Shown here: positions 55,549-63,557 of the stretch, one piece after another
How the letters are laid out: each line of letters starts with the position of its first letter
Position numbering within the stretch: the stretch's first letter is position 1
NCBI GenBank assembly: GCA_965199335.1
Contig: CBDAQZ010000004.1
Span: forward strand, 248,001-312,000
Source: CBDAQV01 sp965199335
GTDB lineage: Bacteria; Pseudomonadota; Alphaproteobacteria; CALMVH01
Direction: 5' to 3'
DNA: 64,000 nucleotides
Notes under the pieces: model-generated
The model's input: the letters and a program-made list of their open reading frames with translations, nothing else
Told to the model about the DNA's origin: nothing
The model's database searches: none
Made by a program: the position numbers and the translations under genes

Positions 55549-56151
55549 TCAGGCGGTCGCCAGCTCGTCGATTGGATCGCGCCCCACCACATAGCGGCGA
55601 TAGGAAAGCATAATCACCAGGGATGAGTTGCAAGCCAGCACGGTCGCAGGAAACATAACCGTGATCAGGTTATAGTTTTCCACCGCTAGCAGGGCGAGAC
55701 TGAACTTCAGCAGATTCAGGCCATAGATCAAAATCGGCTCTTCGAACGGTTTCGACCACGACTTACGAAATGTGGGGTATAGCCCCATAGCGTTGATCAA
55801 GGAGACCAAGCACATCGAGTAGAGGGGATCTTTGGTGAAATACCAAAGCGGTATAGTGCTGACCGCCACGCCAAACACGGCCCAGTCGCTCTTCGTGATA
55901 TTTTTTTCACCATAACGCGCGCCAATCCCAGCAGCTACGAAACACGCCACTGCACCACCACCGACAGCCCAGGACCCTGCCCCCGCGCCTTTTACGACAG
56001 CGGCGGCAAACGCCACCGCAGATATAAGACCCCAGATTATCCAGGAAAACATATGCGGCTTGGCTTTGCCTTTCACGGCCGCCCAGCAATAAGGAATGAA
56101 ACCGGCAAGACCAATGAAAAGAGTCAAAATACCAAAAATGTCTTTGAGCAT
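55549..56151 (-). CDS. Multi-pass membrane protein
   Basis: A 200-residue integral membrane protein with about six hydrophobic segments. It starts LKDIFGILTLFIGLAGFIPY and includes FSWIIWGLISAVAFAAAVV and WAVGGGAVACFVAAGIG. The first segment and the KPHMFSWIIWGL motif recall the repeat unit of PQ-loop/SemiSWEET-type transporters, but the match is too weak for an assignment. It converges with the XRE regulator gene and ends 35 bases from it. Whether it exports or takes up a signal is open. Confidence 0.75.
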   Translation of the reverse strand: MLKDIFGILTLFIGLAGFIPYCWAAVKGKAKPHMFSWIIWGLISAVAFAAAVVKGAGAGSWAVGGGAVACFVAAGIGARYGEKNITKSDWAVFGVAVSTIPLWYFTKDPLYSMCLVSLINAMGLYPTFRKSWSKPFEEPILIYGLNLLKFSLALLAVENYNLITVMFPATVLACNSSLVIMLSYRRYVVGRDPIDELATA

Positions 56152-56216
56152 CCGGTCCTCCGACAGCTGATTTTGTTCTCTTATATAACGATCTACACCG
56201 GGCTTGTAGAAATATT

Positions 56217-56261
56217 ATCGCATGCATGCCTCATGCTATCGTATGTACATGCCATCGCATG
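56217..56261. repeat. Three ATCGyATG repeats upstream of the membrane protein
   Basis: ATCGCATG (56217-56224), ATCGTATG (56238-56245) and ATCGCATG (56254-56261) lie in the short gap between the membrane-protein gene and the end of the parB-like operon. They could be a binding site for the adjacent ParB-like proteins or a local operator. Confidence 0.4.
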
Positions 56262-56297
56262 TGGCAGCTTTGTATGAGTGCTGAGTCTTAGGAAAAA

Positions 56298-57239
56298 CTA
56301 GTCCAACGGTTCAGAAACTGTGAGCGATCTCATTTCTGCAATGCTCTGGAATTGGGTCAACATTTCCGGGTGGCGTTGAGCCAAATGACGAACGATCTTG
56401 GCATTGCCAAGCAGTTTGGCGAGATAGCCTTTAGCCAGCATAAGGTTCATCATATCGTCTCGAAAGGTCTCTTCGATCGACTCGTATTCACCTTGTAAGC
56501 TTGCCATCTCGCTCTGCATACGCGCCATCTGCTCCTCATCGAAGCCTTTGATCCGCTTGGGCTTCGCAGGATTGAGCAGCTGGCTACTCGGTGTCGCCGC
56601 CATAATCGCGTTCGCATAAGAGCTCGAATATATTCTGGCATCGTTCATGAGGGTCGCGGCTTCGATCTGACGCATCGGTTTCATGCGACGCAGCACTCCG
56701 AATACCGTTGTCGCAACCGGCTTGTCCTTGAGCAATTCTGTTGCCTCAGGACATATGCCTGCAAGCAAATCCCGTTTGCGAATGATGTTCAGCACGTCGA
56801 CATCGAGTGCCAAGGCTATTTTGGCTTCGGGTACGCCGCGCTCGACCGCACGGACGATCATCTTATGCTCCTGCACAATCGTAAGCCGGCTTATGTGCTT
56901 ATTATAGGTAAAAGCCTCGTCGTCCTTAGAGACAAGGCAGGTCATCTGCGATTCACCGAGCTGCTTAAGAGCTTCCAGGCGAAGATGACCGTCGAGCAGG
57001 ATGTATTTGCCCGGCAGCTTTTTATCCCGTGCCACGACAGGGGGTTCGATAATCCCGACTTCCCGTATAGACGCGAGTATTTGCTGAAATTTACGGCTCG
57101 TACAGGCAGCGCTAGTGACGATCTTCAGCGGGATAATCTGATCGATCGTTAGGAGAACAGTTTCACGATCAAACCCCAATTTGATCTCACTTTTCGCCAA
57201 TTTTGAGATTGGCCGAGGACTAGGGGTCAGCCTGGCCAT
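56298..57239 (-). CDS. ParB/RepB-like protein (RepB C-terminal domain type)
   Basis: A 313-residue protein with an N-terminal ParB-type nuclease-fold domain (LLDGHLRLEALKQLGE, with the GHLR motif for CTP/phosphate binding) and central helix-turn-helix helices. The C-terminal region resembles the RepB plasmid-partitioning C-terminal domain (TTVFGVLRRMKPMRQIEAA). Its start overlaps the end of the second ParB-like gene by 13 bases. This is the last gene of a trio with a serine recombinase, so it is more likely a component of a mobile element than a true partition gene; no ParA is present. Confidence 0.85.
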   Translation of the reverse strand: MARLTPSPRPISKLAKSEIKLGFDRETVLLTIDQIIPLKIVTSAACTSRKFQQILASIREVGIIEPPVVARDKKLPGKYILLDGHLRLEALKQLGESQMTCLVSKDDEAFTYNKHISRLTIVQEHKMIVRAVERGVPEAKIALALDVDVLNIIRKRDLLAGICPEATELLKDKPVATTVFGVLRRMKPMRQIEAATLMNDARIYSSSYANAIMAATPSSQLLNPAKPKRIKGFDEEQMARMQSEMASLQGEYESIEETFRDDMMNLMLAKGYLAKLLGNAKIVRHLAQRHPEMLTQFQSIAEMRSLTVSEPLD

Positions 57240-58126
57240 AATTCAATCTTTGCAGATAGGCTGAGCGGCATATCTGTCAGACCTTCCGCTCGCAAAAGGT
57301 TTGTGAACTGTACGTCCTGGAAAAGGCGCTTTAGCGCCTCTGTAACAAACAGCAAGTTGTTGCCCGCCATTTCTGCCTTGCGAATTAGAACACGTTTTCG
57401 GTTCACCTCCTTCTTGTATATTTTCAGAACGTCCTGACCCTTGATCGGCGTTTCCAAAGAAACGCGCGTTGTCGGTTGATACCCGCGCAAGTTTTTGCCG
57501 GCGCGGCGGCGTGTTGCGATCAGCTTCTTGGCTTTGAGCAGCTTATTTCCACGTAGCTGGTTGCTCTCGTAAAGATCGTGCAACGCCCGTTGTTCGTCTT
57601 CGGGAGAGTCGGAAATCGCCATCGCGAGCGTTATCGGCACGTGCCCTGCTTCCACGGCTGAGAGTAAACGCTCTTCTCCCTTCTCGAGAAGCGTCAGAAT
57701 TCCAATTATATATTCGACCGCAAGGCCGGTCTTGGTCGAAATCGTCCGTGCGTCATATCCCTGTTCCTGCAAAAGACTTATTCCATGAAAGAGCTCGCTG
57801 GCGCGATGTTGCCTGCGCGCGAGATTCTCGACCAGGCTCATGACAAGAGCTTCGTGCTCCGTGGCCTTAATTACGATCGCAGGTATCTCAGTCTGACCGA
57901 CGGCAAGGAATGCCTCCAGCCGGCCCTGTCCGCAGACCAGATCGTATTCCTTATTGGCGGCCCCAGACCGGCAAGGTGTAACCGTGATCGGTCGTTTTAA
58001 ACCGACCCGGACGATGTTCTCAGCGATCCCGCGAAAATTGGCCTGATTGCGGACACGAGGATTTAGAATGTTGATCCGATCGATGCAGATCATCTCCACA
58101 GTCGTACTTGGCATGATCTTGCTCAT
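57227..58126 (-). CDS. ParB-like N-terminal domain protein
   Basis: A 299-residue ParB/Spo0J-type protein. The box region reads LVCGQGRLEAFLAVG, in place of the classical GERRxRA, and is followed by ALVMSLVENLARRQHRASEL. Then comes a helix-turn-helix (YDARTISTKTGLAVEYIIGI). Its ATG overlaps the recombinase TGA (ATGA), and its 3' end overlaps the next ParB-like gene, so the three proteins are made in fixed proportion. DNA-binding accessory roles in site choice or transfer immunity are plausible. Confidence 0.85.
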   Translation of the reverse strand: MSKIMPSTTVEMICIDRINILNPRVRNQANFRGIAENIVRVGLKRPITVTPCRSGAANKEYDLVCGQGRLEAFLAVGQTEIPAIVIKATEHEALVMSLVENLARRQHRASELFHGISLLQEQGYDARTISTKTGLAVEYIIGILTLLEKGEERLLSAVEAGHVPITLAMAISDSPEDEQRALHDLYESNQLRGNKLLKAKKLIATRRRAGKNLRGYQPTTRVSLETPIKGQDVLKIYKKEVNRKRVLIRKAEMAGNNLLFVTEALKRLFQDVQFTNLLRAEGLTDMPLSLSAKIELWPG

Positions 58127-59688
58127 GCCGCTAAAGGCACCGAGGCGCGCCTGGTTAACATGAAAAACGCCTCGAGATCATCGAACCGGTAGGCATCCAA
58201 TGCAAAATGGTTTTCATCGGCGAGGCGTAGATTTGGATTCTCGATATCGAGCGCCGGAAACAGATAGTAGTCGAGTGGCTGGGTGTTTTCAGAATTCATC
58301 CTGATAGCGATTGTCAAATCGGGCTGCAGCCCCGCATCGACGCGGATATTCCATCGATTGGCGCCGTTTGCGGTGTGTTGGCATCGGCATATAACAATCG
58401 AAACACGAACTTCCTCGTTGACGTGAAGGATATCGTTTTCCGTTTCGCAATCGACCCGTCCCCCTAATAGCCTGATTTTTTGAACGGTATCGTTGACAAC
58501 TACGGGGTATAGGTTGCGCAGAGTTCGATTGATCTCGATGAAGCTTAGATCGCGCTCTGGCGTATATCCAATCAGTTGGTACGCATGCACCAGACTTCCA
58601 AAACGATGGGAATAGGCGCTGCTGGATGGCATATCTTCGGCTTCGTTGATTATAACGCCGGAAAGCCAGCCCTGGCGATCGCGCAGGTTCTTCAACTTCG
58701 AAAGAAACTCATCATCAGTAAGACGGCGTGATCGTTCTCGTATCATGCCTTGGGCCGTGTAAAAATATCGCGGCTCGATTATCGCTTCAAACACACCGTC
58801 GGCCCTGACCCACATATCAGGGCTATTGATCACTTTTTGCTTTTTCAGCTTGAATGAAACGCGGTTGAAAACGCTGTTTCCAATATATTTTTCATTGATA
58901 AGAATTTGGTGAACCGTCGCACGCGTCCAGGCACGATCAAGATCTGTTTTTATTCCCCGCTCATTGAGAATAGTTGCGATACGATTCTCGTTCAAACCGT
59001 CCTCGACAAACGATTTGTAGATCCAATGGACGGTCTCGATTTCCTCGGCTGGACCTGGAATCAGCACGACGCGGTCGGTTTGGAGAGCCTTATGTTCGCC
59101 CCGCTTCAGCAAACCTTTTGTCTCTCCGTGCTCGTTGATTAGTTGTCTCCGTAGACCAAAACCGGCCGATCCGCCTTGCTTGTAGCCAAGCTCGATAAGC
59201 CGGCATTGACCTGCAAAAACCTTGCTCGATAACTCACGGCTGTACTCTCCGGCCATCGCTCGCTTAACGCCTTTTACGATGGTCGACACCGGGCTGCCAT
59301 CGTTCTCGAACTGCTCAGCTACATACTGGACATCAATGCCGGCGCGCCGACAAATGTACTCGTAATACGCACTCTCGTCCGCGTCCTGAAATCGTCCCCA
59401 TCTGGTTACGTCCAGGACCAGAATCATCGAGAACGAGGCGGCGCCGGCCTGTACATCGGCGATCAAGCCCTTCAACGCATCGCGGCCATCCAGGCTAAGG
59501 CCACTTTTGCCAGAATCAGTATACGTTTTGACGATCTCGATATGTTGGCGATCGGCATAAGTTCTGATCACCTCGGCCTGATTTTCTGTCGAATATTTTT
59601 GATGGTCGGTGGACATTCGGACGTACATTGCGGCCGTGCGCTGAAGTAGAGCGCTATCCGCATTCGGTCTCTGTTCTATTCTGGTCAT
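58123..59688 (-). CDS. Large serine recombinase
   Basis: A 521-residue recombinase with the catalytic domain first: AAMYVRMSTDHQKYSTENQ with nucleophile S26, then DVTRWGRFQDADESAYYEY and the conserved arginines. A recombinase domain (IATILNERGIKTDLDRAWTR) and a long C-terminal region follow. It lacks an obvious zinc-ribbon CxxC set, which classical integrases have. The downstream ATGA-coupled ParB-like genes form a trio seen as a unit in alphaproteobacterial islands. A helix-turn-helix gene is divergent at 59760. Confidence 0.92.
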   Translation of the reverse strand: MTRIEQRPNADSALLQRTAAMYVRMSTDHQKYSTENQAEVIRTYADRQHIEIVKTYTDSGKSGLSLDGRDALKGLIADVQAGAASFSMILVLDVTRWGRFQDADESAYYEYICRRAGIDVQYVAEQFENDGSPVSTIVKGVKRAMAGEYSRELSSKVFAGQCRLIELGYKQGGSAGFGLRRQLINEHGETKGLLKRGEHKALQTDRVVLIPGPAEEIETVHWIYKSFVEDGLNENRIATILNERGIKTDLDRAWTRATVHQILINEKYIGNSVFNRVSFKLKKQKVINSPDMWVRADGVFEAIIEPRYFYTAQGMIRERSRRLTDDEFLSKLKNLRDRQGWLSGVIINEAEDMPSSSAYSHRFGSLVHAYQLIGYTPERDLSFIEINRTLRNLYPVVVNDTVQKIRLLGGRVDCETENDILHVNEEVRVSIVICRCQHTANGANRWNIRVDAGLQPDLTIAIRMNSENTQPLDYYLFPALDIENPNLRLADENHFALDAYRFDDLEAFFMLTRRASVPLAA

Positions 59689-59759
59689 GTTCAGTCCACC
59701 AAAAGATCCGGTTGACGGCGGGTTTCAATGCCTCCCAACCGTAAAGGGAGAGTCCGGAC

Positions 59760-60359
59760 ATGTCCCTTCCGAAGAAGGACCAAGTATTTCCAGACAATGC
59801 CGAACTGAAATCCGACGCGGAACTTGCCCTATTGGTCTCGGAGGCTTTGCGGGCGGACTACGGGACATCCTCCGCAGCAATTAAACGCATCGCACGTGAT
59901 GCGCGGGTCTCTCCCCGCACGGCAAGAAATTGGTATGAAGGTAAAAACCTTCTATCTGTCAGGTGCTTAGTGTTATTGGGCCGCGGTTCATTAGCCATGC
60001 ACGCCCTAATTTTGCACCTATTGCAGCCTCAGCAGACCATCGATTTCAATTTGGCCGATCTCCCCAATCTAAAACTGAACCCTGGCAAACCATCGAGCGC
60101 TAAACAGTTAGGTCCAAACCGACCTATAAACCGACCTATTAATTCCGGCCTGTCTTCCCGCAACGATCGTCAGGAATGGTTTTTGGCGCAGTTACGAGTT
60201 GGAACAAGAGTTACAGCAGAAGACATCGTAGGAAGCTGGATCGTCGGAATGACTACCGCGAAAGATGATATCGCAAAGCTGAAAGCGAGCGGCCTGGTCG
60301 TTTTTATCGGCGCAAGAAGGACAGGGCGGTATGAACTTGCGTTCGACAGTAGGAAATAA
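59760..60359 (+). CDS. Helix-turn-helix protein divergent from the recombinase
   Basis: A 199-residue protein. The N-terminal part (SSAAIKRIARDARVSPRTAR, then NWYEGKN) is a helix-turn-helix of the kind found next to recombinases in alphaproteobacterial islands. The C-terminal part (TAEDIVGSWIVGMTTAKDDI, KLKASGLVVFIGARRTGRYE) looks like a second winged helix. It is transcribed away from the trio with about 70 bases between them and precedes a repeat-rich non-coding region it could bind. Confidence 0.75.
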   Translation: MSLPKKDQVFPDNAELKSDAELALLVSEALRADYGTSSAAIKRIARDARVSPRTARNWYEGKNLLSVRCLVLLGRGSLAMHALILHLLQPQQTIDFNLADLPNLKLNPGKPSSAKQLGPNRPINRPINSGLSSRNDRQEWFLAQLRVGTRVTAEDIVGSWIVGMTTAKDDIAKLKASGLVVFIGARRTGRYELAFDSRK

Positions 60360-60400
60360 AAGCCGGATCAGCCATGCGACTACGTATTGCAGAAGGCGCG

Positions 60401-60472
60401 TTCCCTGATTGGAACTTGCACAATCCCTGTTCCTCAGAGATTTTTCCCTGATACCGTTTCTGAAATTCCCTG
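60401..60472 (+). repeat. Four (T/A)TCCCTG repeats at 21-22-base spacing
   Basis: TTCCCTG at 60401, ATCCCTG at 60423, TTCCCTG at 60444 and TTCCCTG at 60466 are spaced 22, 21 and 22 bases. This is two helical turns, so they face the same side of the DNA. This is the pattern of a cooperative protein-binding array or iterons. Confidence 0.75.
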
Positions 60473-60582
60473 TTTCAAATCACATGTCCCGAAAATCAAA
60501 ACGTCCGGTGGCGAGCTTTCACGCCGCTTTCTTGGTTTGAAAGGGCGAGACAATCTCGTCAGGATTGCCACATTCCTGTATT

Positions 60583-60601
60583 TTCCCTGATAAACAGGGA
60601 A
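60583..60601. repeat. TTCCCTG-ATAAA-CAGGGAA inverted repeat
   Basis: A perfect seven-base inverted repeat with a five-base centre that uses the same word as the upstream direct repeats. It is a candidate recombinase core site or high-affinity site for the protein that binds the array. Confidence 0.7.
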
Positions 60602-60649
60602 TTATGCCAAGTGAGAGGGGTTCGCTGTAGACTGCCTGCACAGCCATCT

Positions 60650-60671
60650 AAAATAATGATATCATTATTTT
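60650..60671. promoter_or_regulatory. 22-base perfect AT-rich palindrome
   Basis: AAAATAATGAT followed by ATCATTATTTT is perfectly symmetric. It lies about 50 bases beyond the CCCTG inverted repeat. It is a likely operator or attachment core; its AT content contrasts with the surroundings. Confidence 0.6.
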
Positions 60672-60827
60672 TTATGATCTACTGTGCTTGCGCGGCAGAC
60701 TGCGGACCTTTGCTCAGGCAGCATAGCAGAGACGTCGATCGCGAGCGGGTTTCTCATGCCGAGGCCGAAAAAATCTCTGTCTGAAATTTTCAATCCACGA
60801 CAGAGCGTTCAAGATCATTTTTCACGA

Positions 60828-61277
60828 TTACTGGAAATAAACCCCGGCGATCAGCGCGAACAGGGTCAGCATGACGATGATTGTGGCGTTACGGCGCAGG
60901 GTTCCATACCATACCGGATAGATATTACAGTCCACCAGCTCGTTATCCAGCTTCAGCAATGCCAGAAAACAAAGCCCCAGCAGGCAAAGGGCAACGCAGT
61001 AAGGCGCGGTCAACAGCACCGACCATGCGGCAAGCGCGATGGCATTGCTGCAGAGCAGCAGGTTCCGGCGGCAGCGATCGCCGAGCAGCAGATAGACCGC
61101 CCAGTGGATACCGCACAGGAACGAGACGATGACTGCACCGTAACAAAGGGCGATGTGAACCGGATCAACGGCGTTTACTGGCACCAGCATCGCCGCCATA
61201 CACAGCAGCAGCGGCAACGTACCGCCATAGGTCAACAGCTTTACAAGCCGCGTCTTTCCGGCATCGATCTGAAACAT
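60828..61277 (-). CDS. DUF3429 membrane protein
   Basis: A 149-residue integral membrane protein with about four to five helices. The central segment AVIVSFLCGIHWAVYLL matches the conserved SFLxGIHW region of DUF3429. Its stop is at 60828 near the repeat region and its start is 10 bases after the DUF2237 gene end, so it is the last gene of a leftward operon. Function unknown. Its length and charge layout (basic KTRLVKLL before the first helix) are normal for the family. Confidence 0.85.
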   Translation of the reverse strand: MFQIDAGKTRLVKLLTYGGTLPLLLCMAAMLVPVNAVDPVHIALCYGAVIVSFLCGIHWAVYLLLGDRCRRNLLLCSNAIALAAWSVLLTAPYCVALCLLGLCFLALLKLDNELVDCNIYPVWYGTLRRNATIIVMLTLFALIAGVYFQ

Positions 61278-61287
61278 TGGCTATCGG

Positions 61288-61746
61288 TTACTGCTTCTGC
61301 TGATATTTCTTCAGCGTCTCAAGCGGTATAACGCTCATGGCGCTTTCATAGGTTGCGCTCAGGTTTACGGGCGGGGCGACGCCTGCCTCTTCAGCTTCCT
61401 TCCAGCGTGCGGCACACACGCACCAGCCATCGCCCGGCTTCAGGCCCGGGAAATTTCTTTCCGGACGCGGGGTTTGCAAATCGTTGCCGTGCGACCGGGT
61501 GAAATCCAGAAACTCCCTCGTCATGGTCGATGCTACGACATGGCTGCCGGTATCGTCGGGGCCGGTACTGCAATAGCCGTTACGGTAATAGCCAGCCTGC
61601 GTTCCCGCCGGGACGTCCGGCACGCTTTCCAGCTTCTGGCCCAGAACATTTCGGGCTTCCGGGGGCGAGTGATCCTGCGCCATGGCTATCCTACCTGAAA
61701 AAGCACAGGCCAGAAGGGCAAGTGCGATGATGAAACCTCTGATCAT
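61288..61746 (-). CDS. DUF2237 protein with export signal
   Basis: A 152-residue protein. DUF2237 is recognised by NVLGQKLESV, YYRNGYCSTGPDDTGSHVV, GNDLQTPRPERNFPGLKPGD and WCVCAARWKEAEEAGVAPPV. Members are normally cytoplasmic and about 125 residues. This one has an added N-terminal signal (RGFIIALALLACAFSG, then AMAQ), so it should be periplasmic. Its ATG overlaps the SDR stop codon (ATGA). The biochemical role of the family is not known. Confidence 0.85.
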   Translation of the reverse strand: MIRGFIIALALLACAFSGRIAMAQDHSPPEARNVLGQKLESVPDVPAGTQAGYYRNGYCSTGPDDTGSHVVASTMTREFLDFTRSHGNDLQTPRPERNFPGLKPGDGWCVCAARWKEAEEAGVAPPVNLSATYESAMSVIPLETLKKYQQKQ

Positions 61747-62441
61747 GTCCGTGCCTTGGGGCGAACCCGTGACAGGCCACCATCGACCGCCAAGACCTGC
61801 CCGGTGATCCAGCTGTTCAGCGGATCGAGCAGGAAGACGATGGCACGGGCGACATCTTCGGGCGTGCCAAGACGGCCCAGCGCGTGCATTGCCTCGGAAA
61901 ATTTTCGGGATGTCTCATTGGCGGTCAGCTGTGCCGTCAGCGGGGTCTGTACCAGGCCAGGCGCGACGGCGTTGAAGCGTAGATTGATCCCGGCATAGCT
62001 GGCGGCCGCCGACAGGGTCAGCCCGATCACCCCGGCTTTTGCCGCCGCGATCGCCTCGTGGTTCGCCAGCCCCTCCATGGCTGCAGCCGAGGATACCAGA
62101 ACCACGCTACCGCCCGCACCCATATGCTTGCCCGCGGCGCGCACCGTAGCGAAGGCCGTGGTAAGCGAGGCATCGATCACCTCGCGGTACTGGTCCTTGC
62201 TGGTCAGGTGGGCAGGCTTGAGCAACAACGAGCCGCTGCAATTCACAACGCCGTCAAGCGGGCCGGCCTGCTGGAACACCTTGTCTACGGCATCGAAATC
62301 GGTTGCGTCCAGCACGGCATCGGGATCGATTTTGCCTTGATTGCGCGCGGTGGTGAAAACGCTATGGCCTGCCGCCAGCAGCATGGTTCTGGTCGACTGC
62401 CCGATACCGCTGCCAGCTGCAATGATCAGATAACGGGCCAT
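61743..62441 (-). CDS. SDR-family protein without the catalytic tyrosine
   Basis: About 232 residues from the ATG at 62439-62441 (MARYLIIAAGSGIGQSTRTM). The cofactor motif is GSGIG, and VVLVSSAAAME carries the usual serine. The YxxxK position, however, reads IAAAK (NHEAIAAAKAGVIGL), so tyrosine is replaced by isoleucine. Such NHExIAAAKA variants recur among SDRs and may be non-reductive or use another residue. It overlaps the DUF2237 gene. Substrate unknown. A longer start at 62462 adds seven residues. Confidence 0.85.
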   Translation of the reverse strand: MARYLIIAAGSGIGQSTRTMLLAAGHSVFTTARNQGKIDPDAVLDATDFDAVDKVFQQAGPLDGVVNCSGSLLLKPAHLTSKDQYREVIDASLTTAFATVRAAGKHMGAGGSVVLVSSAAAMEGLANHEAIAAAKAGVIGLTLSAAASYAGINLRFNAVAPGLVQTPLTAQLTANETSRKFSEAMHALGRLGTPEDVARAIVFLLDPLNSWITGQVLAVDGGLSRVRPKART

Positions 62442-62537
62442 TTTTATCTTTCTTGAGGGCAATTGGTCGCAATGCTAGGGGAGGTAGTCCAGCGCTGTCG
62501 TAAGTCCATGGCTTACCGAGGCGCATATGGAAACTAG

Positions 62538-62783
62538 GTGATGATCATGCACAGCGAGCGGCTAACGGAGGCGCAGGCAAGCGAGATTATAGAAATGGCA
62601 TGGGCTGACGAGGTCTCGTTCGATGCCATTAAAAACGCGACCGGAATGACCGAGAAACAGGTTATTCTATTGATGCGTGCACACATGAAGCCATCCAGCT
62701 TCCGAATGTGGCGCAAGCGTGTTTCAAACCGCAAATCCAAGCATGACAAGCCGCAGACTCCGGGACTGCCGGACTCAGGGTGA
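62538..62783 (+). CDS. DUF2805 / TIGR03643 family protein
   Basis: A protein of 78-81 residues; starts are possible at the GTG 62538 or the ATGs 62541 and 62547. It shows the family pattern EIIEMAWADEVSFDAIKNAT, TEKQVILLMRAHMKPSSFR and MWRKRVSNRKSKH. The family is found in many proteobacteria, is predicted to fold as a small helical DNA-binding-like domain, and has no known function. It overlaps the end of the convergent peroxiredoxin gene by a few bases. Confidence 0.88.
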   Translation: MMIMHSERLTEAQASEIIEMAWADEVSFDAIKNATGMTEKQVILLMRAHMKPSSFRMWRKRVSNRKSKHDKPQTPGLPDSG

Positions 62784-63329
62784 CTTGGCATGGTGCGCCC
62801 GCCATTCCTTCAGCGCGTTCAGGGTATTGGCAACGTGCTGGTCGGGGTTCATCGCCGAATAGGAATATATGATCGTATGGTCGGGCGCGATGACATAGGA
62901 GGTACGGTCGGCAACGCCCAGCAGCGTACTCATCACGGCATCGTAGGATTTCATGATGCTGCCATCGGTGTCGGCCACGACAGCGAACTTGCTGCGGCAT
63001 TCGCTGGTCGAAAATTTGTTCAGGGTCGCGACACTGTCATGGGAAACGCCAACGACTACCGCGCCCAGCGCCTTGAAGGCATCGGTGGCGGCAGCGAAAT
63101 CGTGCGCCTCCAGCGTGCAGCCCTGGGTAAAGGCGGCGGGATAGAAGTACAACACCACCGGCCCATCCTTCAGCGCCTCGTCCAGCGAGAAATTGAACAA
63201 TGTCCCGCCGATCAGCGCCTGCGCCTTGAAATCGGGCGCTTTCGCATCGGGGGCGAGCGCAGCATGCAACGGCGCGGCAACCGCCATTAGGGCAAGCACG
63301 ATGAGAATCACGGGCAGTTTACGACGCAT
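62775..63329 (-). CDS. Periplasmic peroxiredoxin (AhpC/TSA, BCP-like)
   Basis: A 184-residue thiol peroxidase. An N-terminal signal (LPVILIVLALMAVAAPLHA) sends it to the periplasm. The peroxidatic cysteine lies in YFYPAAFTQGCTLEAHDF, which matches the FTxGCTxEA pattern of bacterioferritin-comigratory type peroxiredoxins. A second cysteine in STSECRSKF may be the resolving one. It reduces peroxides with electrons from a thioredoxin-like donor. It is convergent with the DUF2805 gene. Confidence 0.9.
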   Translation of the reverse strand: MRRKLPVILIVLALMAVAAPLHAALAPDAKAPDFKAQALIGGTLFNFSLDEALKDGPVVLYFYPAAFTQGCTLEAHDFAAATDAFKALGAVVVGVSHDSVATLNKFSTSECRSKFAVVADTDGSIMKSYDAVMSTLLGVADRTSYVIAPDHTIIYSYSAMNPDQHVANTLNALKEWRAHHAKSP

Positions 63330-63557
63330 CTGTTCAATCCCCTGAAAGGCGCAATCCGGATAGGCGTTTTGAACTTACAGGTGTTGGACGCAAAAACCAG
63401 CTCCGCGGATTGCACGCCCGGAGAGAATGGCCTCATAGATTCATGGCTACCAGCACGGCGCTGCGTTAGAAGACAATCAAAGCGACAAGGGGTTTATCGC
63501 TGCCTAACAATATATTTTCAGCATGAAAAGACGGCGTCAATTAGCCTGAGCAAGTTT

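Larger units (their letters stand above)
56298..59688 (-). mobile_element. Serine recombinase/double-ParB trio, likely mobile cassette
   Basis: Three genes overlap stop-to-start and move leftward: recombinase, ParB-like, RepB-like. No ParA, replication gene or centromere array is associated, so this is not a plasmid partition locus. The tight coupling argues for one selfish or site-specific element. Exact ends were not located. Confidence 0.6.
60360..60827. other. Repeat-rich non-coding region
   Basis: A 468-base stretch with no convincing gene. It holds a regularly spaced set of CCCTG repeats, a TTCCCTG/CAGGGAA inverted repeat and a 22-base AT-rich palindrome, each listed separately. It looks like a binding or recombination site region rather than coding DNA. 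Confidence 0.7.

Noticed and set aside
56298..58126. Plasmid partition locus
   Set aside because: There is no ParA/RepA or RepC next to the ParB-like genes, and both are overlapped by a recombinase gene, so a mobile cassette is the better explanation.
60684..61331. Rightward frame of 215 codons
   Set aside because: It overlaps the DUF3429 gene on the other strand and is rich in Gln/Arg without any known motif; it is a shadow frame.
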